The notes beneath the pieces are model-generated. The model worked only from the letters and a program-made list of their open reading frames with translations, ran no database searches and was not told the origin of the DNA. Shown piece after piece: positions 46,511 to 57,379 of a DNA stretch of 64,000 nt. The translations under genes were made by a program, and so were the position numbers. The stretch spans positions 62,799,540 to 62,863,539 of the forward strand of contig NC_080419.1 in NCBI RefSeq assembly GCF_029873635.1. The letters are read 5' to 3'. How positions within the stretch are numbered: the stretch's first letter is position 1; each line of letters begins with the position of its first letter. The DNA is from Malania oleifera (Eukaryota; Streptophyta; Magnoliopsida; Santalales; Ximeniaceae).

Positions 46511-47128
46511 TTAAGGTATAAATTTTTTTTAAAAAAATACGTATAATAGGCATGTTTCTTCATATAAGATCTACAACCTACGCATTACAAAATATTATTC
46601 CAATGGGATGGATACATTAAAGTGATGTGGGATCCACACCAACACAACCTTGTACCTTATCCGTCTATGCATCCAAATGCATATTTCTTAAGGCTAAATA
46701 ATTAATTTGACCTTATTCTTCACTATTAATTATTTTAATGAAATAAGAAACCAAGTTTAGAAACATGGAAATACCTCATTCATAGTAGAACTGTTTTCAT
46801 TCTCTCTTAATCAAATTAGTACAAATGAAAGTTAAACTAAAAAAAATCATAGCCTATACTCATCTAAAGAAACTGTACACAATTTAACAAAAATTTCATG
46901 GCATTTAAATCCAAAATTTTCAGTGTAAATTGTACTATAAGTTGGATGATACAACATGGCTAATATAAGCTTCCATTAGCAACCAAATACTTAGAAGGGT
47001 TGATTTTCTTCAACATATATGAGGTCTAAAAAAAGAATCTAAATGCTAAAAACTGTTTAATACAAACTTCCCTAAAATCATAAAATATTATCCAAATTAC
47101 AGGGATAATATGAGGTAACTAAGTACAA
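46206..47128. repeat. Duplicated segment, copy 1
   Basis: About 0.92 kb nearly identical to 50602-51632, including the MITE, TGGGATGGATACATTAAAGTG, GTAAATTGTACTATAAGTTG and ATTACAGGGATAATATGAGG. Copy 2 leads into a phospholipase A1 fragment; copy 1 leads into gypsy LTR sequence. No gene in it. Confidence 0.85.
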
Positions 47129-48500
47129 TTAATTTATACACAATAAAAACTCTGGGATGTGCTTTGGTGCTTCTAAGTCAGTGTCCTTCCGATCTTTTCT
47201 ATTTGATATCTACTAGGTCCAATCTTTGCTTTTGATTTGGTACCTCTGTGTATCTGACACTTTGTACCTATACTAGATAAGATCTGCAAGGATGGAAAAT
47301 ACTAGAGACAACAAATAGGTTAATATCATCAAAACATATAAACCAAGATAGTGTAACTGACAGGGCTAACAACAGTTTATTCAGAATCAGTACATTACAA
47401 TTTTTATACAGATCAGTTTATACAATATTTACAGTATGTCATGTTTTTCTTAAATGCCATAGCACTCAGAGTATACAAACAGATTATATAGTATAGCATC
47501 AAGATGTTACAATTATTAAGATATTATAGCATTTACAGTACATAATTATAGTGTTATGATTATTTTGGAAACATGATAAAAACAGTAAAAGAGTATATAT
47601 GTGTATATATAGTATCAGATCCCTATGAAAAGATTACAAACATATATAGATACAGAATAGAGAACACATTACCATTGTTAATATAGATAGAGTGCAACCA
47701 CATATCTCAAATAGTGTGTGGGTACCGTCAACTGTGCTCGATGTGTAAGTAGCTCTCCAATTTTCTAGGTTGAGGGTGCCAGTTTGACGAGATAGCAGCT
47801 AGTCTCGCGCTTAGGAAAGTATACAGTTTGGTCGGGCTGAGGTAGTGTAGAGTATAGTGACTTATTTGGAGGGCCAACCAGATTAAGTCCCACCTACGGG
47901 CTGCACAACCTTGTCATGAAGGGCAAAATCATGACATACAGAGTTCTAGGGATAAAGCTCAATTATGTATATGTATATTGTTTTACAGTATTTTTTAAAT
48001 ATAGTATGATATTAGCAGTATGAAAAGTAGAAAACTCAGATGATATAGTTATCTTTTAAACTGCGAAAAATGTAAAATATGCTTTACAGATTTATCCTTT
48101 ATTACAACTCATATGTTATTTAAAGTATATATAACTTAGTTTCCACACACTAGTAATAGCATATTTCCATTTGCTGAGTGTCGACTCACCCCAAGACTTT
48201 AACATTTTTCAGGTGAGCCAACCAAGTGAGCAGATCAGGCTTGCAGATAGAAAGTTTACTTGGTTACCCTGGTTATTGGGTATGTTTGTATAGGGTTTTG
48301 TTCTTTTGAGATAGATATTTCTGGAGAGGTGTATTATTTAGCTATGGTTTAGAGATACAGATTCCTGGTATTGTATGGTATTTACGATTGTATGACTTAT
48401 GTTTCCGCTACGTAGGTATGATTATTGTATACAGGATTACCCTGGTGCCTTTCATGGCTCGAGTTTCATAGCAGGGGATATCAGAATAGTTCCTAAGTGA
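47129..48500 (+). mobile_element. Gypsy-type LTR remnant, plus orientation
   Basis: Contains AAGTCCCACCTACGGGCTGCA (about 47894-47914) and GTGTCGACTCACCCCAAGAC (about 48180-48199). These match, in inverse orientation, AAGTCCAGCCTATGGGTCGCA and GTGTCTCACCCCAAG of the gypsy LTR at 3012-5223. Borders are unclear and it has no coding sequence. Confidence 0.5.

Positions 48501-48584
<84 letters not shown>
48501..48584. repeat. (AAT)n(ATT)n self-complementary microsatellite
   Basis: About 38 bp of AAT units followed directly by about 45 bp of ATT units, so the two halves are perfect inverse complements and could fold into a hairpin or cruciform. Confidence 0.95.
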
Positions 48585-48587
<3 letters not shown>

Positions 48588-49130
48588 AATTCGAGGTTGT
48601 TAAATAATCTCCTTGACATTACTTCAAAATTCAATCCCATGACATAGACACATGACCCGACAATAGTTTACTATGACTTTCCTGAAATTGTCACCCTAGA
48701 AAAGACATAGAAACCACCATGGAAATCCTGAACTCCGACCACAAAACAAAAACTCAGATCCTTTCCTCTACTCTGGTATTGCTTCCACAACACTCTAAAT
48801 TCTACAAAATCTAGCAACCTAGGCTCTGATACAAAACCGAACGACTTGATTTTCCCTACCATTTTTTTCCTTTATATATATATATATAACTGTAAAATTT
48901 CACTACTTTAATACCATCTAATAAAACCAAACTATCATCATAGACCGGATAGGGACTGTGGAATCTGGAACTCAATAAACTACCTATGCAGTGAAAAACA
49001 AAATACATACAACCATGTCAATACATACAATACTAGAGTGTCGAAAATTTCTAGAATATGCATACATTGCCATTCCCAAAATGCCCTCATTTTGCTAAGT
49101 TTTTAGGGCGGACCTAGTAACAAAGATTGT
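48585..49130 (-). mobile_element. Gypsy leader/PBS/LTR-edge remnant, minus orientation
   Basis: Parallels 2760-3260: TTTACTATGACTTTCCTGAAA, TCACCCTAGAAAAGACA, ACAAAATCTAGCAACCTAGG, CTCTGATACAAAAC (PBS-like, minus strand, 48822-48836) and ACATACAATACTAGAGTG. Thus it is a second, truncated copy of the minus-strand gypsy family. Confidence 0.6.
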
Positions 49131-49214
49131 CGAGGTTATTCTTGAGAACATATAAATTCCTATTTGGGGTGCCAATCTATTGACTTCAAAGTCAATCCTC
49201 CAATATACAAAAGG

Positions 49215-49290
49215 CAGTGCTTAGCCGGGTTGGCTCAAGTGATAAGGGCGACTTGTGACTTAGTCTAAAAGGCGAAGTAGGCCACATCGC
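49215..49290 (+). repeat. Possible tRNA-derived SINE scrap
   Basis: AGCCGGGTTGGCTCAAGTGA followed by TAAGGGCG resembles the box A region (TGGCTCAAGTGG) of tRNA-derived plant SINEs. Box B was not clearly seen. Confidence 0.25.
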
Positions 49291-49521
49291 CATGTGCAAA
49301 AGGAAAATGATAAGAATCAACAAGCACCATCAAAGGATCCACTGCATGTTCCTGTTGAGTCTATCACTAGAGCGAGATCCAAAAAGATCAAAGAAGCACT
49401 TCATGGGCTGATTCAAGATATTTGGGCTTATTCAAAAACGGGGCACTCTAGGCTTGACCCAAAGAATGATGAAAATTTAATAAACTTAATCCAAGTTTTT
49501 TATGGAGTTAATCTTACTTAA
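49291..49521 (+). pseudogene. Gypsy polyprotein C-terminal fragment
   Basis: The open stretch reads DPLHVPVESITRARSKKIKE, ALHGLIQDIWAYSKTG and ends DENLINLIQVFYGVN, stop at 49519. The 'GPITRARSKK' pattern is usual at the C-terminus of some plant gypsy polyproteins. No upstream integrase is present. Confidence 0.6.
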
Positions 49522-49894
49522 TGGCTGTAATCTACTTATTAATGGCGTGCTATTCAATTGGGGGACTTGGCTTTTTGACTTTTTATCTTTACATTTAATT
49601 TGTAATTTGTAAGACAACTTAGCTTGCATGAGTTTTTAGTAAGTTGTGAGAGTCATTAATGTGTCTAGTAAGTTGGTATATTTAATGTCTTTGTCTCCCA
49701 TGTTTGTGTGGGAATTGCTAAGTATTTAATGTCCTTGTCTCCCGTGTTTGCTTCTTCAACTGCCTTGTCATCACCATGGTAAGCTTTCCAAATTGCAGGC
49801 AAGCACTATAGTAAAGAATAAAGTGTCTGTGGCACGAGCTTTGACACATTCAATTAATTAAGTACAAATATAAGATAACAATACAATAGCATTA

Positions 49895-49926
<32 letters not shown>

Positions 49927-50507
49927 TTAAATTCTCGGGAAAAAAAATACATAATATGTAAACTATTTTACTATTTTAATTTATATATACTAGTCATAAA
50001 AACATGTAAATTACATGGGATCAAAATTTTTATGCATGAAAAATAAACAATGATCAGAACATGTAAAGCAAATAAGGCTTTAACCTATTAGTTTGTTGTT
50101 TCCCCCTACAATAGTTGAGGGGAGGGCTGAGTTTAAGTCTGTATGAGAGAATGTATGGGGAATGGGTTTGATTAAATTGTGTCTTGTAATTAGAGGCCAT
50201 GTGAATCCCAACAAATTCAAATTATAAGAGTATTACAAAATAACTAATCTTTAAAAATATGATCAATTGGTTGAAAAAAGTACTCTAATCTTTAAAAATA
50301 CACATTTCTAGAACAAATAAATTTGACAATGTAAACTTCTAAATAAAAAAAAATTGTAAAATAAATAAATTTCTATATTGTAATGTAATTCAAGAAAATT
50401 AAAATAAAATAACATTTAGAATGATTATAAATTATTGTTAAAAATAAAAGAAAACTTTTTATTTAGTTAAAATAATTATATTGACCAACAGTATGTATGC
50501 ATATAGA

Positions 50508-50538
<31 letters not shown>

Positions 50539-50601
50539 TTCTAACAATATTACGAATTAATAAAAGTACAAATTAGATAAAGTTATTTTTATTTTCTTTA
50601 C
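49522..50601. other. AT-rich sequence, possibly gypsy 3' end
   Basis: 49660-49750 contains an imperfect tandem pair of ATTTAATGTCYTTGTCTCCC units, perhaps LTR sequence. 49860-50600 is AT-rich with TA repeats at 49897-49919 and 50507-50531. No gene was identified. Confidence 0.5.
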
Positions 50602-51016
50602 GCCCTGTTTGGAACTTGGAAAATATTAGGGAAAGAAAAGGAGAACATAAAATAGTCCAATTTCTCATGTTTGGTTATCGAGGATATTGAAAAATAAATA
50701 AGAAAATATATTGAATCAATAAAAAATTAGTTTTATATATTATTCTCATTTAATTTTTCTTAATTTTTAATCATATTATAACAAACTTTTTATTTTTAGT
50801 AGTATTAAATAAGAAAATATATCGAATCAATAAAAAATTAGTTTTATATATTATTCTCATTTAATTTTTCTTAATTTTTAATCATATTATAACAAACTTT
50901 TTATTTTTAGTAGTATTTGATATAAAGAGAAAAGTATAATGAAAAAAAAAAAAAGTTTTCTTCTCATTTTCCCTTCCTTTCCTTCTCCCACTAAAATCCT
51001 TGATTCAAACGGACCC
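50602..51016. mobile_element. MITE-like element, copy 2, with internal tandem duplication
   Basis: Same element as 46206-46510, ends CCCTGTTTGG...CAAACGGACCC. A 111 bp part is tandemly duplicated (50696-50806 and 50807-50917), which explains its greater length. Confidence 0.65.
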
Positions 51017-51632
51017 TTAAGGTATAAATTTTTTTAAAAAAATACTTATAATGGGCATGTTTCTTCTTATAAGATCTACAACCTACCCATTACAAAATAT
51101 TATTCCAATGGGATGGATGCATTAAAGTGATGTGGGGTCCACACCAACACAACCTTGTACCTTATCCTTCTATGCATCCAAATGCATATTTCTTACGTCT
51201 AAATAATTAATTTGACCTTATTCTTCACTATTAATTATTTAAATGAAATAAGAAATCAAGTTTAGAAACATGGAAATACCTCATTCATAGTAGAACTGTT
51301 TTCATTCTCTCTTAATCAAATTAGTACAAATGAAAGTTAAACTAAAAAAAATCATAGCCTATACTGATCTAAAGAAACTGTACACAATTTACCAAATATT
51401 TCATGGCATTTAAATCCAAAATTTTCAGTGTAAATTGTACTATAAGTTGGATGATACTACATGCCTAATATAAGCTTCCATTAGCTGCCTAATACTTAGA
51501 AGGGTTGATTTTCTTCAGCATATATGAGGTCTAAAAAAAGAATCTAAATGCTAAAAACTGTTTAATACAAACTTCCCTAAAATCATAAGATATTATCCAA
51601 ATTACAGGGATAATATGAGGTAACTGAGTACA
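50602..51632. repeat. Duplicated segment, copy 2
   Basis: Matches 46206-47128 apart from the 111 bp internal duplication. A short third piece of the same segment (AGTACACAATTTACCA, GCATTTAAATCCAAAA) recurs at about 52896-52931, next to the GST exon. Confidence 0.85.
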
Positions 51633-52376
51633 TCTATGCCACCCCCCACATCACCACTCCAATAAGAAATGTAGCGTTTTGTGGCCACTGGATCGGATTC
51701 ATTGCCGTGTCATCCAAGGACGACGTGATCACGAGGATAGGTAGAAGAGATATTCTGGTAACGTTTCGAGGGACAATGACAACTACGGAGTGGATCGTCA
51801 ACCTAATGAGCTCCTGGACTCCGCCGCGGTTAGATCCCCAGAACCCACAGTCCGATGTTAAGGTTGAGTCGGGGTTTCTCAGCATGTATACTTCGGACGA
51901 AAAGAATGGCAAGTTTGGGCTCGGAAGCTGTCGCGAGCAGCTTCTTTCTGAACTGACCCGGCTTATAAACAAGTTTAAAGGTGAGGAATTGAGCATAACT
52001 GTGGCTGGGCTCAGCATGGGGAGTTCACTGGGTGTTCTGTTTGCCTACGATGTTGCCGAGCTTGGATTGAATAGGAACTGCGGATTGGACCGAGAAATCC
52101 CGATCACAGTTTTCGCATTCGCCAGCCCAAGAGTCGGGAATGCCGACCTCAAGGAAAGTTGCGAGGAGCTGGGTGTGAAAGTTCTAAGAATAGCCAATGT
52201 CAGGGACCCAAACACCAAGATGCCTGGGGTTGTGTTCAATGAAAATTTTAGGATTTTAGGAGGGAGATACGAGTTTCCATGGAGTTGCTCGTGTTACGCT
52301 CACGTGGGTGTTGAAGTGGCGATCAACTTTTTATGAAGCAAAATCCTACGTTTGTTCATGACCTTGAAGCTTAAAT
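51630..52376 (+). pseudogene. Class I phospholipase A1 (DAD1-like) fragment, plus arm
   Basis: The translation begins near 51630 (PHITTPIRNVAFCGHWIGFI) and has no ATG or N-terminal third. It then reads ITRIGRRDILVTFRGTMTTT, WIVNLMSSWTPP, SIGLGSCREQ-like KFGLGSCREQLLSEL and [20 protein letters not shown]. The lipase serine motif is GLSMG, where the family and the sister copy have GHSMG. Also present are [13 protein letters not shown], the catalytic Asp region [11 protein letters not shown] and the catalytic His region [10 protein letters not shown] base loss near 52334 gives a premature stop at 52336. In plants such enzymes release fatty acids from galactolipids or phospholipids in plastids. 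This copy lacks a start and the plastid peptide. Confidence 0.85.
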
Positions 52377-52473
52377 AAGTTTACTGAGATGTCAGGATCA
52401 AGTGCAGATTTCCTCTTGAAGCTTATATAAGTTTACTGAGATAACAGGATCAAGTGTAGATTTCCTCTTGATA
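52370..52473 (+). repeat. ~52 bp direct repeat at the centre of the hairpin
   Basis: Two units, each AGCTTA(A/T)ATAAGTTTACTG through GATTTCCTCTTG, lie back to back and differ at about four positions. They derive from the PLA1 C-terminal coding end ([20 protein letters not shown] on the minus strand). Confidence 0.85.
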
Positions 52474-52870
52474 TAAGCTTCAAGGTCATGAACAAACGTA
52501 GGGTTTCGCATCATGAAAAAGTTGATCGCCAGTTCAACACCCACGTGAGCGTAACACGAGCAACTCCATGGAAACTCGTATCTCCCTCCTAAAATCCTAA
52601 AATTTTCATTGAACACAACCCCAGGCATCTTGGTGTTTGGGTCCCTGACATTGGCTATTCTTAGAACTTTCACACCCAGCTCCTCGCAACTTTCCTTGAG
52701 GTCGGCATTCCCGACTCTTGGGCTGGCGAATGCGAAAACTGTGATCGGGATTTCTCGGTCCAATCCGCAGTTCCTATTCAATCCAAGCTCAGCAACATCG
52801 TAGGCAAACAGAACACCCAGTGAACTCCCCATGCTGTGCCCAGCCACCGTTATGCTCAATCCCTCACCTT
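52398..52870 (-). pseudogene. Class I phospholipase A1 C-terminal fragment, minus arm
   Basis: The minus frame reads [20 protein letters not shown], with an intact GHSMG serine motif, then [20 protein letters not shown], the catalytic Asp region [12 protein letters not shown], the catalytic His region [16 protein letters not shown] and [14 protein letters not shown]. It lacks everything upstream of the nucleophile elbow. The C-terminus continues into duplicated coding sequence and stops at 52398. It keeps the frame that the plus arm has lost, so the two arms have decayed independently. Confidence 0.85.
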
Positions 52871-52950
52871 TAAACTTGTTTAAACTAATTTAAAGAAAAA
52901 GTACACAATTTACCATAAGCATTTAAATCCAAAAGTACACCCATATATAC

Positions 52951-53259
52951 CTCAACATCAATGAACTTGGCCCAGAAACGAGCCATGGCTCTCTGGTATG
53001 GATCTTGAGGCAAGATGGAGTAATTGGTTTTCCATGTCTCAACCACGTCCTGGAGAATTACAGGAGACTCGGCGATGGGTTTCGGAATCTTCTTGTGAAC
53101 CGGGTTTAACTTCAGTAGCAACTCGCTTTTCTTGCCGTATATGTCCTCTTCTTCTATGTAGTCGTAGGGTATGCTCTTCAGTTTTAGGGCAGTATCAACC
53201 CTATTACTGTACGGGCTTGTCCACAACCCCAATACCTTGACTCCTTCTTCTACTTCCAT
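52951..53259 (-). pseudogene. Tau-class glutathione S-transferase, exon 1 only
   Basis: ATG at 53259: [20 protein letters not shown], with the Ser of SPYS being the usual tau GST catalytic position. Next come [39 protein letters not shown] (the ES glutathione-binding pair kept; about six residues are missing between HKK and KPIAES), ETWKTN and [16 protein letters not shown]. It then ends at a GT donor (52950-52949), where the first intron of tau GSTs lies. Exon 2 is absent; the downstream sequence is duplicated-segment and PLA1 material. GSTs conjugate glutathione to electrophiles in the cytosol; this fragment cannot. Confidence 0.85.
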
Positions 53260-53456
53260 CTTAATAAATTCTGTCTTCTTTTTTTTTTTTTTTGTTCTCC
53301 CTTTGCAAGCGTGAATTCCTCGTTTTTCTTCCTTCTCTGGAGCTAGCTGTATATATTGAGGAACCATGCAGAAATTTTCTTGGCAACGGGCAAGCCGCTA
53401 TCAACGTAGACCTATTGGTCAACTTTTATATGTATGTGCAGACTTGCTGGAAGGCA

Positions 53457-53505
53457 CTTGCTGATATCACACAGACACTTGCTGATATCACATAGACTTG
53501 CTGAT
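53457..53505 (+). repeat. Three short tandem repeats
   Basis: ACTTGCTGATATCACA-like units, about 19 bp apart, three copies directly before the microsatellite. Confidence 0.85.
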
Positions 53506-53869
<364 letters not shown>

Positions 53870-54884
53870 ACACTCCACAGTCAATCTAAATTACCTAAAG
53901 AGTGGAAGTTCGTAAGAAATCACCCCAAAGATCCAATTATTGGTGAACTTTCATGAGAAGTATCCATTAGATCATCATTAAAGAATTAATGCAATCATTG
54001 TACGTTCTTGTTTCAAAAGGAACCCAAGAACATAAATGAGGCAATTAATGATGAATCCCTGCCATCTAAGACTGGAACATTCATTAATCAATCAAAATAT
54101 ATAAGTGACTTGCTTAAGAAATTCGACATAGAAGGTGGAAAGTCATTGGGAACTCCAATGAGCACTTCTATGGGTCATGATAGAGATGAGAAAGGAAAGT
54201 CAGTAGATGTGAAAAACTACCAAGGCATGATAAGAAGTTTGCTCTATTTGACGGCTCATAGACTTGATATTATGTTTAGCGTCTGCATGTGCACTTGCTT
54301 TCAAGCATATCCTAAAGAATCTCACCAAATAGCTGTAAAGAGGATATTAAGATATTTAGTAGGTAATATTAACTTAGGTATTTGGTATACTAAAGATACA
54401 ACATTTAAAATGATAAGCTATTTAGATGCAGATTATGTCCGGTGTAAGATGGACAGAAAAAGCACCAGTAGTACTTGCCACTTTTTAGGATGATCTCGTG
54501 TCTTGATTCTTCAAGAGATAGAATTCAGTGACATTGTCTATTGCTAAGGCTGAATACATTGCAGCAAGTAGTTGTTGTGCACAAACTCTATACATGATAC
54601 AACAACTTCAGGATTTCAATTTGGAATATTCGACAGTACCAATTAAATGTGATAACACGAGTACCATAAATATTTTAAAGAATCCTATCTTTCACTCTAG
54701 GACTAAACATATTGATATTCATCATCATTTTCTAAGAGATCATCTACAAAAAGGAGACATAATTCTTGAATTCGTAAATATGGATGAACAATGGGCTGAC
54801 ATTTTTAGAAAACCTCTTTCAGATGATAGATTCATCTCAATACGATGAGAGTTGAGTCTATTACACAGTAGAGAGTGTTAACTT
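53870..54884 (+). pseudogene. Copia RT/RNase H relic with RT deletion
   Basis: Begins KLPKEWKFVRNHPKDPIIGE and EPKNINEAINDESLPS, wording that precedes copia RT. It then jumps at about 54068 to KTGTFINQSKYISDLLKKFD, so the RT palm with its catalytic residues is deleted. RNase H follows: MIRSLLYLTAHRLDIMFSV, ISYLDADYVRCKMDRKSTSS, a stop at 54491, then AKAEYIAASSCCAQTLYM, IKCDNTSTINILKNP, RTKHIDIHHHFLRDHLQ and WADIFRKPLSDDRF. It resembles the Sirevirus at 20-24 kb but is a separate, older copy. Confidence 0.82.
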
Positions 54885-54977
54885 TGGTGCAACCCCAAGA
54901 GGGGAGGGTGAATTGGGAATTTAAAAATTATCACCTAGGTCAATCGGTTCAACAATAGTATTACACAACCTAAGGTC
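54885..54977 (-). mobile_element. Copia LTR end, truncated
   Basis: TGGTGCAACCCCAAGAGGGG followed by GGTGAATTGGGAATTTAAAA, the plus-strand start of the minus-oriented LTRs here. Only about 90 bp remain before the CACTA element. Confidence 0.65.
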
Positions 54978-54994
54978 TACTACAAAAAATAAGG

Positions 54995-55345
54995 TTATTA
55001 GTGACGGTTTTAAATTAGTCGATATAACTGCCGTTACTAATACTTATTAGTGACGAATTTTTTAAACCGTTACTAATAATAGCGTATTAGTGACGGATTA
55101 AAACTGTCACTATAGATTCTACACTGAATCGACCAAAAATCGTCACTAAAGCCATAGTATTAGTGATGATTTTAAATTCGTCACTAATGTTCTATTATTA
55201 GTGACGATTTTAAAACTATTACTATTTCTCTATTATTAGTGACGATTTTAAAACTGTGACTATTGCTCTATTATTAGTGACGGTTTTTAAACCGTCACTA
55301 TTGCTCTATTATTAGTGATGGTTTTTAAACCGTCACTAATACTTA
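54995..55345. repeat. Left subterminal array of CACTA A
   Basis: About nine copies of (T)TAGTGACG(G/A)TTTTAAA and its inverse TTTAAACCGTCACTAAT, arranged as head-to-head pairs. In En/Spm elements, subterminal repeats bind the TNPA-type protein. Confidence 0.85.
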
Positions 55346-55364
55346 AATTGGACAATTTGTAGTG

Positions 55365-56614
55365 AAATTAATTTTTTTTCCAATTATTAATTCTCGTAAA
55401 AATATGTAATTAAACTACATTTTCTTATATATAACATTAAACCATAATTGCAAAAAAATTCATAAATTATTCAAAATTCTAATTCTAATTCAAATTTAAA
55501 TACGTACAAATTCAAATTCAAATACAAATATATTATACAAATTCAAATTTAAATACAAATACATTATACAAATTCAAATTCAAATTTAAATACATTTCAT
55601 CTGTTCAGATAATAAAAAAAGTCAAAAGCTGCATCTGTAGTGCATAACATCGTGCTGACGTTGTCACCGTTGCAAACCCTACAAATTAAGAAAGTTAAAA
55701 AAATTAGTATACATTTTTTGAAAAATTTTAGCAACATTTCTCCTATAAGTATGACATTTTCCATATAGATATGCTCTAAACCTAGGTGTTTACAATAAAT
55801 ACTTCACAATAATCCAACTAATAATAAATTTTATGAGTGCACAAGAGCTTTATATAATAAGCATTAAATAATGTAACGTGTACATGCATCCCATAAACAA
55901 CATATATCAGAATATAGTTCTATAAAAAAAATAGAATGTGATGTTTATGGTTTACAAGGCTTCCATAGGACTCTAAAACAACTATAATAATCAAATAATG
56001 CAAATAAGTCCATGATTGATAGAATGTTCACTTAGCATATGTAAAAGTAAATTTAGAGATGAAGTTCAATGTTCATTTGAAGTTCACTCATTCTTTCAAA
56101 AATGTTTTAACATTCAACACACTATAACCATATGAGCATATGGTATATGGCTATGATTATTTTGGGAAAAAGTCAACAAATTTTCGGCAGCATGCCGTCT
56201 AAAAATAGAACATTTTCCAAACCTGTAAGTCACAAAAGCACACAATTCACAATATTTTTGCATCATACAGATGTCATTTAGATTAAGATCGACATGCAAC
56301 AACCTAAAAGTATCTACCAGCAGGCAATACACATCACTGCATCAGCCATGCAGGTGGCGTTCCAATCAAGCATGCAATCCTAATGTCCACTACCAGCATG
56401 CAGTTCACATGATATATCAATCCAAGCATACAGTCCAGAAGTTAAATCATCTATTAAACTGAAGTTAGATAAGCACAAGGAAATTGTGTGTTGTGTGCAG
56501 GAAAAAATTTTGAGTGCGCAAATAATAGAAATTGTGTGTGTTGTATGTACATAAAAGAATTGTAAGTGTGTTTTGTGTGTTGGCAACATGGAAGTGTTTT
56601 GTAAGTGAGAATGC
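55365..56614. other. CACTA A internal non-coding region
   Basis: A-rich CAAATTCAAATT repeats (55480-55590), then GCATCTGTAGTGCATAAC and a TTTTCGGCAGCATGCCGTCT stretch (56178-56197, self-complementary core). All are shared with element B around 60065-60450 and 61320. No gene. Confidence 0.65.
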
Positions 56615-56956
56615 TTAGTTACTTGCTCCAAAAAATGTAGAAGACATCATAGAAACTTTTGTCTTCCCCAAATCAGCTTCAACCCCATCTTCCTCCGCCG
56701 TAGCAACCATAAACTTCAACGCCACCACCGACTTCACCTCCTTCCCTTGCTCCCCCGATCTCTGCCACAAAAACATCACAAAGCCGACAATCACAGCCAC
56801 TGAGGTCGTCACGATCATGGCAGCAAGGGCGGCTATGGCTTGCTGTAGCGTCATCCTCGAGGGCGAAGTTCTCGAACAATAAGGCTCAATCTGTAATCTA
56901 GGGCCCAACATCAGAATCCTCGACCTTGATGGTGAGGGAGTGGACGACGAGATCAT
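56615..56956 (-). pseudogene. Unrecognised ORF with one hydrophobic segment, possibly captured
   Basis: 113 codons from ATG at 56956. A Ser/Pro/Arg-rich start (SSSTPSPSRSRILML) is followed by a hydrophobic stretch of about 25 residues (AIAALAAMIVTTSVAVIVGF, then VMFLW), which could be one membrane span, and a mixed C-terminus. GC content is clearly higher than the surroundings, as in the other captured pieces, which favours a host gene origin. I do not recognise the family. A Gly-rich reading in another frame may be the native one instead. Confidence 0.35.
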
Positions 56957-57054
56957 GGAGGGTGATGAAGGACAATGAGGTCACGGATGACAGAGAATGA
57001 CGACGAGGCCGTGGATGGTGGTGGCTGCATCAACGATTCTTTATCTAGTTTACC

Positions 57055-57379
57055 CGGAGTTTTTTTTCAAAATTGATTTGAAATGCGATAAGCTTGCCCA
57101 TGTAGACAAAATGAATTTTGGCCTTTCATCTAATAGGTTGTCTCTTTTAGTTAAGGTATGATTTAAATATTGTTTTTATTTCTTTTGAATCTTGATGCCC
57201 TTCTTGTGGTCATTGCATCCACTTGCCTTATTTACAATAATTTCTCACTTGAGTCTTTGAAATTCTGTAGAATGTTCTACTTGAAAGCAGTTATTTGGAC
57301 AAGATTCGGCCAGATTATGGAGCTAATTTAGTTATTTGTACACAAGATGAGTTGTTCTCAATTTGCATTCCATGTCAAG
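57055..57379 (+). pseudogene. GMI1-like (SMC hinge family) gene fragment, plus arm
   Basis: Exon a (to 57155) reads KIDLKCDKLAHVDKMNFGLS then SNRLSLLVK, followed by a GT donor. An intron of about 115 bp ends at CTGTAG, then exon b (57271-57379): NVLLESSYLDKIRPDYGANL and VICTQDELFSICIPCQ, again followed by a GT donor (AAG|GTATG). From memory of plant GMI1/SMCHD1-like proteins, the pattern 'VDKMxPSLSS...IESSELDKIRPDYxA...SKDELxSVxVPC' fits well. The family acts in chromosome/DNA-repair biology. Only two internal exons are present; the identification rests on wording recalled, not on a search. Confidence 0.5.

Larger units (their letters stand above)
51966..52882. repeat. Inverted repeat of ~410 bp built from PLA1 sequence
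   Basis: Left arm 51966-52376, right arm 52473-52882 (reverse complement), spacer about 96 bp. By eye the arms differ at roughly 2% of positions. A transcript crossing it would fold into a long hairpin. Confidence 0.95.

Noticed and set aside
49215-49290. A functional tRNA gene
   Set aside because: Only a box-A-like stretch is visible; no cloverleaf or box B could be folded by eye.
51634-52017. 127-codon minus-strand ORF opposite PLA1
   Set aside because: Antisense shadow of the PLA1 reading frame; no motif of its own.
53457-53505. Three short direct repeats as a possible array
   Set aside because: Only three units of about 19 bp leading into a microsatellite, without spacers of constant length; simple tandem slippage is enough.
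55357-55364. TTGTAGTG as the right end of a 390 bp miniature CACTA element
   Set aside because: The sequence beyond it is shared with element B right after its own array, so the array and the following A-rich zone belong to one longer element.
56679-56879. Gly/Cys-rich 66-codon ORF
   Set aside because: Overlaps the 56615-56956 frame; no start or motif supports it over the other frame. Mentioned only as an alternative.
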